From Hymenobacter crusticola (GTDB lineage Bacteria; Bacteroidota; Bacteroidia; Cytophagales; Hymenobacteraceae): 64,000 bases of DNA. This document shows positions 1-8,756 of this stretch, piece by piece. The translations under genes and the position numbers were made by a program. Below the pieces are notes generated by a model that saw only the letters and a program-made list of their open reading frames with translations, made no database searches and was not told the DNA's origin. The stretch is taken from positions 37,389 through 101,388 of the forward strand of contig NZ_MTSE01000017.1 in NCBI RefSeq assembly GCF_002154225.1, read 5' to 3'. The number at the start of each line of letters is the position of its first letter. Position 1 is the stretch's first letter.

Positions 1-1
1 C

Positions 2-259
2 GATACTCCCCCGGTAGGGCAAGTTGCTGATGCTTTTGCTCTGCGGTCTTTTATCGATTTCACAATCTATTTAGTGCGCTATAATTATACCTACAAAGCG
101 CAATTGAATATAATTAAAAACATCTGCAAGGAGAATACTTTGAGTAAACCTATGATTGTGATAAATGACGCAAAAGAAGCAAATGGTAATAACTACGGTT
201 ATGGTTACGGCTATGGCTACGGTAAAAAATACGTCAAGAAGAAAAAAGCACTACTCTAA
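2..259 (+). CDS. Polysaccharide biosynthesis tyrosine autokinase (Wzc-like), C-terminal end only
   Basis: Only the last 85 codons are in the window; the gene starts to the left. Frame 2 is open from the first base and begins with DTPPVG, the Walker B-type motif of bacterial tyrosine (BY) kinases. VRYNYTYKAQL and the strand around MIVINDAK follow, as is usual near the end of the kinase domain. The protein ends in a tyrosine cluster in which Tyr alternates with Gly (five Tyr-Gly pairs), then a Lys-rich tail. Such tails are autophosphorylated in Wzc-type co-polymerases that regulate chain length and export of capsule or exopolysaccharide at the inner membrane. An ATG at 74 is internal, because homology runs through it. 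The gene lies just upstream of a flippase and many glycosyltransferases, as expected for the co-polymerase of this locus. Confidence 0.85.
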   Translation, partial: DTPPVGQVADAFALRSFIDFTIYLVRYNYTYKAQLNIIKNICKENTLSKPMIVINDAKEANGNNYGYGYGYGYGKKYVKKKKALL

Positions 260-353
260 AGCATAAGTGGAACACCTAGGTTCTTTTGCTCAGCTGAAAG
301 CATAAGGAACTACTAATAGCTTGAGCCTCGTGCTTTTTCAGATACAGTTCACT

Positions 354-1658
354 ATGAAGGTGCTTGTACAACGTTTGTCTACCAGTCCACAGTACGCGAG
401 GGTATTGGAGTGGGGGAAGCTGGTTACCATCACGGGAGGGGCCCAGGCGTTTGTGCAAGCTCTTGGTCTAATTGGTGGCATTTTAGTTATTCGGCTGCTA
501 CCGACCCGCGAGTACGCCCTTTATACCCTCGCAAACACGATGCTGGGTGCCATGATTATTTTGGCGGACGGAGGCATCTCGGCAGGCGTGTTGGCACAAG
601 GTGGCAAGGTTTGGAATGACAAACAGAAGCTAGGCGTAGTACTTGTGACTGGCTTAGATTTAAGGAGAAAGTTTGCAATTGGTAGCTTGCTGCTTGCTGC
701 TCCTGTCTTGCTATATCTGCTCCGTAGTCATGGAGCTAGCTGGCTAACGGCTGGGCTTATCATTGTTTGCCTCGTGCCTGCATTTATTACGGCTCTTTCG
801 GGAACGCTGCTGGAAGTAGCACCTAAACTGAGGCAGGATATAGCACCATTACAGAAAATCCAGGTTGGGGCTAACCTAGGCCGGCTATCTATGCTGGCTT
901 TGACGCTTTTCACCTTCCCATTGGCATTTGTGGCCGTTCTAGCTAGTGGGCTCTCCCAGATATGGGCGAACCGCGAATTGCGTAAAATCTCGGTTAGTTA
1001 CGCCGATTGGAATCAAAAGACAGATCCGGCAGTCCGACGCGAAATCCTCGCTTTCGTTAAGCGCATTCTACCAGGTTCCATTTACTACTGCCTCTCTGGG
1101 CAGATTACCACGTGGCTAATTTCCTTTTTCGGCACTACCACTGCTGTGGCGCAAGTTGGGGCGCTAGGTCGTTTGGCAATGATGCTAAGCCTCTTTAGTG
1201 TGTTATTTAATACGTTGGTTCTGCCTCGTTTCGCCCGTTTGCCCGATAAAATAAACCTGCTACTCAGCCGCTATCTGCAAATACAAGCCTTGTTAATCAT
1301 AATAAGTGTTTCAATTATAGGCATAGTTTGGTTGTTTCCTTCTGAAATACTTTGGGTTTTAGGGAAAGATTATGCTAATCTGGAAAGTGCGGTTGTATTA
1401 AATATTATCAATAGTTGTCTGGGATTAATTGCTGGAGCGTCCTTTTCTATCTGTACTAGCAGAGGCTGGGCTATCCATCCTTTGATTTCTATACCTGTCA
1501 CTATTGTAGCTATCATTTGCGGAGTTTTTCTGTTTAATATTAGCTCATTGTTAGGTATTTTAACACTAAATATATTTGTGAGTAGTATAGAAGTTATTAT
1601 GTATGTAGTGTACAGTCTGTTAAATATTACAAAGATCAGATTGCAAAATTCTTATTAG
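354..1658 (+). CDS. Wzx-type oligosaccharide flippase
   Basis: A 434-residue polytopic membrane protein of the MOP (MATE-like) exporter superfamily. It has about a dozen hydrophobic segments spread over its whole length and the usual N-terminal pattern of a helix followed by a short cytoplasmic RLLPTREYALYTLANT stretch. Members flip undecaprenyl-linked repeat units across the inner membrane. I prefer the ATG at 354; an in-frame TTG at 321 would add 11 residues that do not look like part of the family. It sits between the autokinase tail and the first sugar transferase, which supports the role. The last third of the gene is visibly AT-richer than the first, as in the following two genes. The family is clear; the substrate is unknown. 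Confidence 0.82.
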   Translation: MKVLVQRLSTSPQYARVLEWGKLVTITGGAQAFVQALGLIGGILVIRLLPTREYALYTLANTMLGAMIILADGGISAGVLAQGGKVWNDKQKLGVVLVTGLDLRRKFAIGSLLLAAPVLLYLLRSHGASWLTAGLIIVCLVPAFITALSGTLLEVAPKLRQDIAPLQKIQVGANLGRLSMLALTLFTFPLAFVAVLASGLSQIWANRELRKISVSYADWNQKTDPAVRREILAFVKRILPGSIYYCLSGQITTWLISFFGTTTAVAQVGALGRLAMMLSLFSVLFNTLVLPRFARLPDKINLLLSRYLQIQALLIIISVSIIGIVWLFPSEILWVLGKDYANLESAVVLNIINSCLGLIAGASFSICTSRGWAIHPLISIPVTIVAIICGVFLFNISSLLGILTLNIFVSSIEVIMYVVYSLLNITKIRLQNSY

Positions 1659-1723
1659 CAAAATCAGCGGAGTAGTTAGCATAAATCCTCTTCAAGATTT
1701 AGTTGAATGTACCTTTGTTTGTC

Positions 1724-2671
1724 ATGAATTCAGTTGTTTGCACACTTTTCGAGGGGCATTATCACTACGGGCTGGCGGCGCTAACCAATTCACTTTACCA
1801 GCAAGGGTATCGTGGAGTAATTTACGCTGGTTATAGAGGTGCGCTACCAGAATGGGCTGCTGCCGCAACAGAAAATCTTAGTCCGTGCTGGCCTGGTAGC
1901 CAGACATTCGAAGTAGCGGAGGGATTACAGATTCACTTTTTGCCAGTCGAGGTCAATTATCATTTAACAAACTACAAACCCGACTTCATGCTCCGCTTGT
2001 GGAGTGGTCCCGCAAAGGACACTCAGGGCATGGTTTATTTCGATCCTGATATTGTTGTGAAATGCAAATGGAAGTTTTATGATAAATGGATTACGCGGGG
2101 AGTAGCATTGGTGCATGAAGTTATTGCGAATGATATGCCCTCGTCTCATCCATTACGGCTTGAGTGGCAGGAGGTAATTGCCAGAATAGGTAAAAAGAAT
2201 AATCGAGAGCTACGTTCTTATATCAATGCTGGGTTTTGTGGGTTGACAAGCAACCACAAGGAGTTTCTTAAGCTGTGGTCTACTATCATAAGCACAGCAG
2301 TAGAGCATTATGGCCTGGATTCAAAAACCTTTATTCCCTTTGATCGGACGCATATATTTCATGGTGCTGACCAAGATGCGCTCAATATCGCTGCTATGTG
2401 CTGCGAATGTCCAATTAGTGAAATAGGTCCGGACGGAATGGACTTTATTAATGGGGGGTGGACAATGTCTCACGCGGTAGGTTCTCCTAAACCTTGGAAG
2501 AAAAAATTCTTACTGTCAGCATTAAAAGGCAACCCTCCTTCATTAGCAGAACGTGCCTTTTGGTTGAATGTAGCAGGGCCCATTATTTGTCATGGTAAAC
2601 AAGAAGTCAGAGTTAAGCGGGCTAGTATTTTAGTTTCGGCATTTATCGGCAGATTTTATCGGCGTTATTGA
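1724..2671 (+). CDS. GT8-like glycosyltransferase
   Basis: A 315-residue soluble protein that resembles GT-A fold nucleotide-sugar transferases of the GT8/GT24 kind. FDPDIVV near residues 106-112 is a DxD-type metal and nucleotide-sugar site. GADQDALN near residues 214-221 is the second typical motif, with an Asp-Gln-Asp that lines the active site. The start chosen is the ATG at 1724, which yields a beta strand (VVCTLFEGHYHYGLAAL) typical of the family; a TTG lies 21 bases upstream. It is one base upstream of the acyltransferase gene, so the two are probably translated together. It likely adds one sugar to the exopolysaccharide repeat unit; donor and acceptor cannot be told. Confidence 0.72.
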   Translation: MNSVVCTLFEGHYHYGLAALTNSLYQQGYRGVIYAGYRGALPEWAAAATENLSPCWPGSQTFEVAEGLQIHFLPVEVNYHLTNYKPDFMLRLWSGPAKDTQGMVYFDPDIVVKCKWKFYDKWITRGVALVHEVIANDMPSSHPLRLEWQEVIARIGKKNNRELRSYINAGFCGLTSNHKEFLKLWSTIISTAVEHYGLDSKTFIPFDRTHIFHGADQDALNIAAMCCECPISEIGPDGMDFINGGWTMSHAVGSPKPWKKKFLLSALKGNPPSLAERAFWLNVAGPIICHGKQEVRVKRASILVSAFIGRFYRRY

Positions 2672-2672
2672 T

Positions 2673-3209
2673 ATGATTAGGAAAATTATTTCCGAATTGC
2701 GCTTATATCTGTGCAACGAATGGGTAGCAACAATTCCAAGTCATAGACTTAGAAGGTCGTTCTATCGGGGTGTTATGAAATTTACTATCGGCGATCGGAG
2801 CAGTGTGTTCATGCATTGTAATTTTGATTGCACCAAAGGGTTGGTAATTGGAAGTGATTCCGTTATTAATGCAAAGTGTCGGCTTGATACCAGAGGAGGG
2901 ATAATTATTGGAGATAAAGTTTCAATCTCACAAGAGGTAGTAATTTTGACTGCTGACCACGATGCAAATGCTTCTGACTTCGCTGGTCGCGATAGGATGG
3001 TTACTATTAAAGACTACGTCTGGATTGGTACAAGAGCAATGATTCTACCAGGGGTGACCATAGGAAGAGGCGCCGTAATAGCCGCTGGCGCGGTAGTTAC
3101 GAAAGATGTTGCTCCCTTTTCGATTGTTGCAGGTGTACCGGCTAGACTTACTAAAATGAGAGCTAATCAATTGGAGTATTCGCCTAATTATGAGCGCTTA
3201 TTTCAATAA
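2673..3209 (+). CDS. Hexapeptide-repeat acyltransferase (WcaF/LbetaH family)
   Basis: A 178-residue left-handed beta-helix protein. Hexapeptide repeats of the form (I/V)-G-x-x-x-x-(I/V) run from about residue 55 to 165, and it ends in the family signature VVTKDVAPFSIVAGVPAR. A histidine in TADHDAN (about residue 96) corresponds to the catalytic base of O-acetyltransferases such as WcaF, WcaB and Maa. Its role is probably O-acetylation of a sugar in the polymer with acetyl-CoA as donor. It begins one base after the preceding glycosyltransferase stop codon. It is followed by 187 bases of AT-rich DNA with no gene, so the next gene may have its own promoter. Confidence 0.82.
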   Translation: MIRKIISELRLYLCNEWVATIPSHRLRRSFYRGVMKFTIGDRSSVFMHCNFDCTKGLVIGSDSVINAKCRLDTRGGIIIGDKVSISQEVVILTADHDANASDFAGRDRMVTIKDYVWIGTRAMILPGVTIGRGAVIAAGAVVTKDVAPFSIVAGVPARLTKMRANQLEYSPNYERLFQ

Positions 3210-3396
3210 ATAGCATCTTGTTTAATTTGATTCGATTAATGAGTAAAAATTGCTTGTATGTTTTTAAAAAAATACATACGTAAAATCTGATATTTCTGTG
3301 AATTGCTTATTTTTTGATAGATAGCATTCGTAGTTAAATTTTTCGAGATAAATAATAAATATACCCAGCCCACATAATTACTACACCTACTGTCTC

Positions 3397-4527
3397 ATGA
3401 AACTTGTCTTCCTCTGCGGTTCCCTTGAGCCTGGCCGCGACGGCGTAGGGGATTACACACGCCGGTTAGCTGGGGAACTCATGTGTCAAGGTCATCAAAC
3501 AGCCATAGTGGCGGTCAACGACGCGCATCTTAGCGAGGAACTGGATGGGTCGCAGCCATGTGGGGCAGTGCAAATACCGGTACTTAGGCTACCCGCTGGC
3601 TGGTCAGAACGACAGCGGTTTAGCAGGGCAGAAAGCTGGGTTAACCAATTCGACCCGGCTTGGATTAGCCTGCAATTTGTGCCTTATGCTTTTCACTCGA
3701 AGGGGCTGCCTTTGTTCCTAGGTAAGCATTTACAAAACTTGATCAAAGGCCGACGTGTGCACCTGATGTTTCACGAAAGCTGGCTGGGAGCAGGGGTAGG
3801 AGCTAGTGTTAAACGTCGGCTGATTTCGGCGCTTCAGAAGACAGTAGTGGGTAACATTCTCGTCTCATTACAACCCACCGTGCTGCACACCCATTTACCA
3901 ACTTATCGAACGCAGATAGAGGCCCTAGGTTGGCAGACACGAAACTTGCTTCTGTTTTCGAATATTCCTCTGACGGAGGCTGCAGTGAGCGAAGCGGATA
4001 CAGGGATTTTCCGGGTAGGCATTTTTAGCCAGGCAGATAGCAGCGTGCCGCTCGTCGAGTTTCTGGCCCAGCTAGCTGAGCAGATAGTCCGGCAAGGAAG
4101 GCAGTTCCAGGTGATGCTGATTGGGGGAGACGCGGCTAAGATGCGGCAGCTAGGAGCGACATTAGAAGAGGTACCTAGCCTGCAAAATCGGATTTGCTAC
4201 ACGGGCTTCCTGGAGTCTCATCAGCTGTCTGAAGTCTTACGCACGTGTAGCCTGGGCTTAACGCCAGTGCCACGGCATGCTCTGGGCAAAAGCGGAAGCG
4301 TGGCGGCTTTTCTAGAACATGGTATTCCAGTGGCTGCCCCCAACGTTCATCCGGAATATGAAGCAGCAGACATTGGCTTTTTTACCCCTAACCTGCGCGC
4401 CGCTATCTTGCTCGATCCTGATATCCAGCGCTTTAAAACAGCGCAAGCGTCAGCTCGACTTGCGCAAGGTGCCATTCACATCTCATCTGTTGCCCAAACC
4501 TTTGTAGAAGATCTAACATGCCAGTAA
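3397..4527 (+). CDS. Glycosyltransferase, GT4-like (GT-B fold)
   Basis: A 376-residue protein with a GT-B layout. The N-terminal half starts with MKLVFLCGSLEPGRDGVGDYTRRLA, with the glycine-rich acceptor-side loop and the first helix of GT4 enzymes. The C-terminal half contains VGIFSQADSS, the strand MLIGGD and GKSGSVAAFLEHGIPVAAPN, which takes the place of the usual E-x7-E donor motif. The E-x7-E motif itself is poorly kept, so this is a divergent member. The gene is clearly GC-richer than the three genes before it. The next gene starts one base after its stop, so it heads a tightly packed run of four genes (3397-7750). Confidence 0.72.
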   Translation: MKLVFLCGSLEPGRDGVGDYTRRLAGELMCQGHQTAIVAVNDAHLSEELDGSQPCGAVQIPVLRLPAGWSERQRFSRAESWVNQFDPAWISLQFVPYAFHSKGLPLFLGKHLQNLIKGRRVHLMFHESWLGAGVGASVKRRLISALQKTVVGNILVSLQPTVLHTHLPTYRTQIEALGWQTRNLLLFSNIPLTEAAVSEADTGIFRVGIFSQADSSVPLVEFLAQLAEQIVRQGRQFQVMLIGGDAAKMRQLGATLEEVPSLQNRICYTGFLESHQLSEVLRTCSLGLTPVPRHALGKSGSVAAFLEHGIPVAAPNVHPEYEAADIGFFTPNLRAAILLDPDIQRFKTAQASARLAQGAIHISSVAQTFVEDLTCQ

Positions 4528-4528
4528 T

Positions 4529-5503
4529 ATGGATAAGGTAGACATTGCAATCATTATCAATTCTTTCAATCGGCGCACGCTCTTGCAACCGTGCCTGGAG
4601 GTACTGAACGCGTGGATTCCCGAATCGATCTTCGCTGGTCGGTGCGCGGCGGTGGTGTATGAGGCGGGTTCCACCGATGGCAGCATCGAATGGTTGCAAG
4701 GCGAAGCGCAAGAGCTCGGTTTCCCTGTGGAAGTATTGGTGGCTAAGCCGGGCGACGATACCTCGTTTGCGGCCGGGCTGAATGCGGGGGTGGCATATGC
4801 CGAAGCTAAATTTCCCCAACTCAAGTACCTGCTCTTTTACGAAACCGATAATCAGATCCTGGAGCCGGCCCCGCTTGCGCAAGCCTTGGAGCAGCTAGCT
4901 CAGCGGGAGCAAGTCGGGGCTTGTGGCTTCACGGTGCGGCGCCACGACGGCAGTCCGGCCGGAGTAGGGCAGCCCTTCCCGACGCTGATGAATTTTGCTC
5001 TAGGGAAGAACCTAGTACATCGCTTACAGCTCGAGAAAATACCCTACCACTGGCACAAGGACGCTGAAGGAGTGGAATTTAGCGAGGTGGATGTGGTGTA
5101 CACTAGCCCATTGCTTGTTCGGGTAAACGCCTGGCAAGCGTCGGGTGGGCTCGACACAGAGCGCTTCCCCTTTTCCGATTGCGACGTGGATTGGGCCCGG
5201 CGCCTGCGCGACCTAGGTTGGCGCATGGGCGTAATCCGCTCCGACGCAGTCATCCATGATAACCGGGAGGCGCTTTCAGCTTGGTCAAAATCGCGCGCTA
5301 TGCAGAACAACCGAGGGCGCTTGCGATACTTTCAGCGGCATAGTCCCCTGGGCGTATTTGCCGTTTGGCCAGGCATGTTGCTGCTGCGTCATTTCGTGGA
5401 GCTAGTAGGAACCAACCTGCTAGTGAAAGACGCGACACGCCGAGCGCAATTATCGAGGCAGTTTATGGACTTACTGAAATCTTGTCCCAGACAATATGAG
5501 TGA
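4529..5503 (+). CDS. Glycosyltransferase family 2 (rhamnosyltransferase-like)
   Basis: A 324-residue GT-A protein. IAIIINSFNRRTLLQPCL is the first strand and nucleotide loop, EAGSTDGSIEWL takes the place of the usual VDNxSxDGS, and YETDNQIL near residue 110 is a DxD-like metal site. DCDVDWARRLRDLGWRMGVI is the acceptor-side segment seen in WbbL-like rhamnosyltransferases. There are no strong membrane segments apart from a hydrophobic stretch near residues 275-290. It starts one base after the GT4 stop and overlaps the next gene by 8 bases, so it is translationally coupled on both sides. Donor sugar is not predictable. Confidence 0.8.
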   Translation: MDKVDIAIIINSFNRRTLLQPCLEVLNAWIPESIFAGRCAAVVYEAGSTDGSIEWLQGEAQELGFPVEVLVAKPGDDTSFAAGLNAGVAYAEAKFPQLKYLLFYETDNQILEPAPLAQALEQLAQREQVGACGFTVRRHDGSPAGVGQPFPTLMNFALGKNLVHRLQLEKIPYHWHKDAEGVEFSEVDVVYTSPLLVRVNAWQASGGLDTERFPFSDCDVDWARRLRDLGWRMGVIRSDAVIHDNREALSAWSKSRAMQNNRGRLRYFQRHSPLGVFAVWPGMLLLRHFVELVGTNLLVKDATRRAQLSRQFMDLLKSCPRQYE

Positions 5504-6626
5504 TTCTACGCCTCGTGTACTTTCTGGAGCAGCTAGCATCTTGCTGGATAGCCTACGCCTGGGCGCGGCCTTGATCGTCTTCTACAGGCACGCACTAGTC
5601 ATGTGGTATCCTGCCATGGCGCATCCGATTGGCCAGCCAGGCGACATCGCTCACGCTGCTGTTGTCGTCTTCTTTGTTTTGTCGGGCTATGTTATTGCGC
5701 ACACCACGGCCGGCAATAACCGGGGGCCGCTACAATATGCTCAGGCGCGCCTGAGCCGTTTGTGCTCGGTGGTGCTGCCCGCCTTAGTGTTCACGGCTGT
5801 GATTCAAGTGCTATTACTGTGGCTTAGCCCCGCCCTGGTGGCTGAATACAGCCGGGGGCTAGCCTGGCCACGTTATCTGTTAACGGCTGGTTTTCTAAAC
5901 GAAGTTTGGTTCCTGTCCGCTGCTCCGCCCCTCAACGAGGCGCTCTGGTCGCTTAGCTTTGAGTTCTGGTACTACGTCATATTTGGCTTGTGGTTTTACC
6001 GGCGTGCCGGTTTTCGGGGCTTGCTTTTGCCTGCCTGCGCTTGCCTGATCGCTGGTCCTAAGATTCTGGTAATGATGCCAGTATGGCTGGTCGGTGTGGT
6101 AGCCTACCGCTTACCTAGGCCGCAACTACCGGCCCTGACCGCCTGGCTGCTCGTGGCCGGTAGCCTCTGCGCTGCCGGCGCTATGGTAGTCTATCTATTG
6201 CCTTTGCCCTACGGGCTGGGACGTGTTCCTTGGTTTTTCGCGAGCCAGTTTCTGACGGATTGGGTGGTTGGCCTGTGCATGGCAGTGGCCCTTTGGATGT
6301 TACCGTCGCCTAGGTCTTCGAAGGCAGCACCAAAATGGATAGGCCAGTTTCGCCAGGTGGCGGATCTAACATTTCCGATTTATGTGCTGCACTTTCCCTT
6401 GCTAGTCTTGTGGCGGGCGCTTTTCGCGCAACATCTGTATGATGCCACGCAGTTAGCACAAGCCCTGGGCACGGTGCTGATCCTGGCTGCCATCATCGGT
6501 GTGCTGCTGGAAAAGCAACGAACCGTTTGGGTCCGGTTCTTCCAAGGCTTGTTGCAACACCAGCAGCGCAAAATCTACCTGAAGCGGTTAGCTCTCCAGC
6601 TAGAACTATCACCTAAGATTCAATGA
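5496..6626 (+). CDS. Acyltransferase 3 family membrane protein (OafA/YrhL-like)
   Basis: A 376-residue polytopic protein with about ten membrane segments. It carries the Acyl_transf_3 hallmarks: an early IVFYRHALVMWYP with the conserved His, FVLSGYVIAHTT, a cluster of arginines around ARLSRL, and NEALWSLSFEFWYYVIFGLW in the middle. These enzymes transfer acetyl or other acyl groups to cell-surface sugars across the inner membrane. The gene overlaps its upstream neighbour by 8 bases and the next gene by an ATGA, so it belongs to the same transcript. It probably decorates the polymer made here. A second paralogue lies further downstream at 15290. Confidence 0.85.
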   Translation: MSDSTPRVLSGAASILLDSLRLGAALIVFYRHALVMWYPAMAHPIGQPGDIAHAAVVVFFVLSGYVIAHTTAGNNRGPLQYAQARLSRLCSVVLPALVFTAVIQVLLLWLSPALVAEYSRGLAWPRYLLTAGFLNEVWFLSAAPPLNEALWSLSFEFWYYVIFGLWFYRRAGFRGLLLPACACLIAGPKILVMMPVWLVGVVAYRLPRPQLPALTAWLLVAGSLCAAGAMVVYLLPLPYGLGRVPWFFASQFLTDWVVGLCMAVALWMLPSPRSSKAAPKWIGQFRQVADLTFPIYVLHFPLLVLWRALFAQHLYDATQLAQALGTVLILAAIIGVLLEKQRTVWVRFFQGLLQHQQRKIYLKRLALQLELSPKIQ

Positions 6627-7750
6627 GCCAACCTGTTTCTATCGTCGTATTTGCCACGCAGTACATGCCAACGGGAGGTATCGAAAGCCACCTGCGCGAG
6701 TTTTGCTTTCACCTAGCCGAGTCTGGCGTTGCCATTGACCTGGTTATTGCCAACTCGGTTATGCCCCCCGAGGCCGAAGCGTTCTTTCGGCGCATCTGTC
6801 GGCGAGTATACTTAGGCGGAAACGGCCGCTCCAATCGCCGCATCTATTGGCTGGCCTGGATAGCGGCAAAGCTAGGTGTCAGAAGCTACGACGCCCTGTA
6901 CACGAACGGGCAGGGTAATAGCATCGGGTTCTTCGCCAAACTCTTGCCCCGGCGCGGGCGCTGGGTGCATCACCATCATACCGCAGGCGACGCAGATGAT
7001 CGTGCAACCTGGAGCAACGGGTACCAGCAGGCACTACGCGCGACGGACACCGTCATTGCCTGTTCGCGCCGCAATGCTGTTGATATTCAGGCCGCTTTGG
7101 GCCGCCCTGTGCAGAGCATCCCGTGTTTTTCTCGGCAGCTGCTGGCAAGCGCGCCAAAGCGCGGGGAGAAGCTACGCTTTGGTTACTACGGCCGCCTGAT
7201 TCCAGAGAAAGGCATCGATGTGCTATGCCGGTTAAGCCAGGATCAGGCGCTACAACACATTGAGTTTCACATTTGGGGAGATGGGGAGGTATATCCTCCT
7301 AGCTTTTTTGAGCACTACCCGCGATTATGCTATCATGGTGCCTTTGCGGGGCGTAGCGAGCTACAGAAGGTGCTGACGAACCTAGATGCCTACCTGCTGC
7401 TTTCCACTAACCCTGAAGGGCTGCCTATTGCTTTGCTGGAAGTAATGAGCGCTGGCTTGCCTTGGCTGGCGACCGATCGGGGAGGAGTACCCGATATTGC
7501 TTGTGATCCACTGGCCACGCGAGTTATTCCAACGGCTTCGTCCTACGAGGAAATGAAAGCGGCTATTGCAGGGCTGGCGGAAGATATTCAGCAGGGCAAA
7601 GTATCCTCCGATACCCAGAAAGCCCTGTACGCTGAAATGTTCTCGTCGCCCGTACTCGTGACGCGTTGGCGAGCAACCCTAGGTCTTGATCCGGCAACTG
7701 ACCCAACGGCCGCAAACGCAGCTCCCGCAAATGCAGAGTTGGTGCATTAA
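6623..7750 (+). CDS. Glycosyltransferase family 4
   Basis: A 375-residue GT-B enzyme. The N-terminal half begins with VVFATQYMPTGGIESHLREFCFHLAESG, including the GG loop of GT4. The C-terminal half has RFGYYGRLIPEKGIDVLCRL and then NPEGLPIALLEVMSAGLPWLAT, which contains the E-x7-E pattern that binds the nucleotide-sugar donor. It starts inside the stop codon of the acyltransferase gene (ATGA overlap). The C-terminal 20 residues are Ala/Thr/Asn-rich and look dispensable. A role in adding one sugar of the repeat unit is likely. Confidence 0.87.
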   Translation: MSQPVSIVVFATQYMPTGGIESHLREFCFHLAESGVAIDLVIANSVMPPEAEAFFRRICRRVYLGGNGRSNRRIYWLAWIAAKLGVRSYDALYTNGQGNSIGFFAKLLPRRGRWVHHHHTAGDADDRATWSNGYQQALRATDTVIACSRRNAVDIQAALGRPVQSIPCFSRQLLASAPKRGEKLRFGYYGRLIPEKGIDVLCRLSQDQALQHIEFHIWGDGEVYPPSFFEHYPRLCYHGAFAGRSELQKVLTNLDAYLLLSTNPEGLPIALLEVMSAGLPWLATDRGGVPDIACDPLATRVIPTASSYEEMKAAIAGLAEDIQQGKVSSDTQKALYAEMFSSPVLVTRWRATLGLDPATDPTAANAAPANAELVH

Positions 7751-7825
7751 CCTTTAGAGCCGCAGAGGAAAATTACAGCTTCCAAACCCACACTTCTATT
7801 TCGCGATAGTAAAAAACTACTAGCT

Positions 7826-8692
7826 ATGAAACGTAAAGCTGCTTGGTGGATAACAGCTACAAAAGGCGTGATAATAGCTTTTGTGAGTTTTATTCTTTAC
7901 AACGTATTTCTGTACTTCTATCCTCTGAAGAAAGAAATCATATACGATAACAAGGAACGAGCAGAAGAATTTGTTTATTCAAAGCAACGATACTCGGTTA
8001 TTTTTGTAGGCTCCGGTTTAATAGGTGATTTTAGCCCGGCATCCGTTAGGAGGTCAAATTATTTTAATTTGTTTTTTCCGTACAGCGGGAGTTGCACTGG
8101 CGTAAAAGTAATTGCGCTGTCTAATAAAATACCGGATACATTATTTGTTGAAACGAATTATCTATATAAGGGTTTTGATCAGCAACTCCTTGAGGATGTG
8201 TTCCGGCCGGGGCTCTACCAAGCTAGGTTTGCGCTGCCCGCTTTGCAGGAAAAGCATCAAGTATTTTCATTCCTGAAAGAACAGATTAAACCTAGCAAAA
8301 TCAGACAGCTCAAATTAGCTAGGTACCCCGAGCCGCAGTATTCGCAGGAGTTGACGCATTTCAAAGAGGAATACCAAGTGCTCCCCGACTCGCTCAGGCT
8401 GCGTCAAGATTTAGATAGCTTACAATATTACCTTAATTACTTATCCTCAAAGAACTGTAAGATTTTCTTCTTTGAAATGCCAGTAGATCGTCAGCTGTCT
8501 AATTACCCAAAGATGAAATCGGAAAAATATGCGCTTCAACAGGTGTTTGATAAAAAAATAAAGTGGGTTGCCCCCGACACTTTAGGTCGTTATGCAACTA
8601 TCGATGGCGTGCACTTACTCGAAAAAAGCGTGTACCAATACCTAGCTTACTTCAACCAAAATATTCACCGGCTAGCGAGCAACAGCAAGTAG
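7826..8692 (+). CDS. SGNH-hydrolase-like protein with N-terminal membrane anchor
   Basis: I do not recognise a named family. The 288-residue protein starts with a basic stretch and one hydrophobic helix (about residues 10-33), so it is probably anchored with its body in the periplasm. The body begins with a strand ending VIFVGSGLIGDFSP (Ser near 63), like block I of SGNH/GDSL hydrolases. Near the C terminus is IDGVHLLEKSVYQYL, with the D-x-x-H of block V (Asp 260, His 263). These motifs suggest an esterase or O-acyl-modifying enzyme acting on the polysaccharide, but the inner blocks (Gly and Asn of the oxyanion hole) are not obvious. The gene is AT-richer than its neighbours. Confidence 0.6.
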   Translation: MKRKAAWWITATKGVIIAFVSFILYNVFLYFYPLKKEIIYDNKERAEEFVYSKQRYSVIFVGSGLIGDFSPASVRRSNYFNLFFPYSGSCTGVKVIALSNKIPDTLFVETNYLYKGFDQQLLEDVFRPGLYQARFALPALQEKHQVFSFLKEQIKPSKIRQLKLARYPEPQYSQELTHFKEEYQVLPDSLRLRQDLDSLQYYLNYLSSKNCKIFFFEMPVDRQLSNYPKMKSEKYALQQVFDKKIKWVAPDTLGRYATIDGVHLLEKSVYQYLAYFNQNIHRLASNSK

Positions 8693-8756
8693 CGAGCAAG
8701 AACAAGTTGAGGTTGCTGTTATTAAGAGAAGTAGAAATTCTTTACTACGAAAACCT

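Noticed and set aside
74..259. A separate 61-codon gene starting at ATG 74
   Set aside because: The frame is open to the window edge and the upstream codons read DTPPVG and further BY-kinase sequence, so it is the tail of a larger gene.
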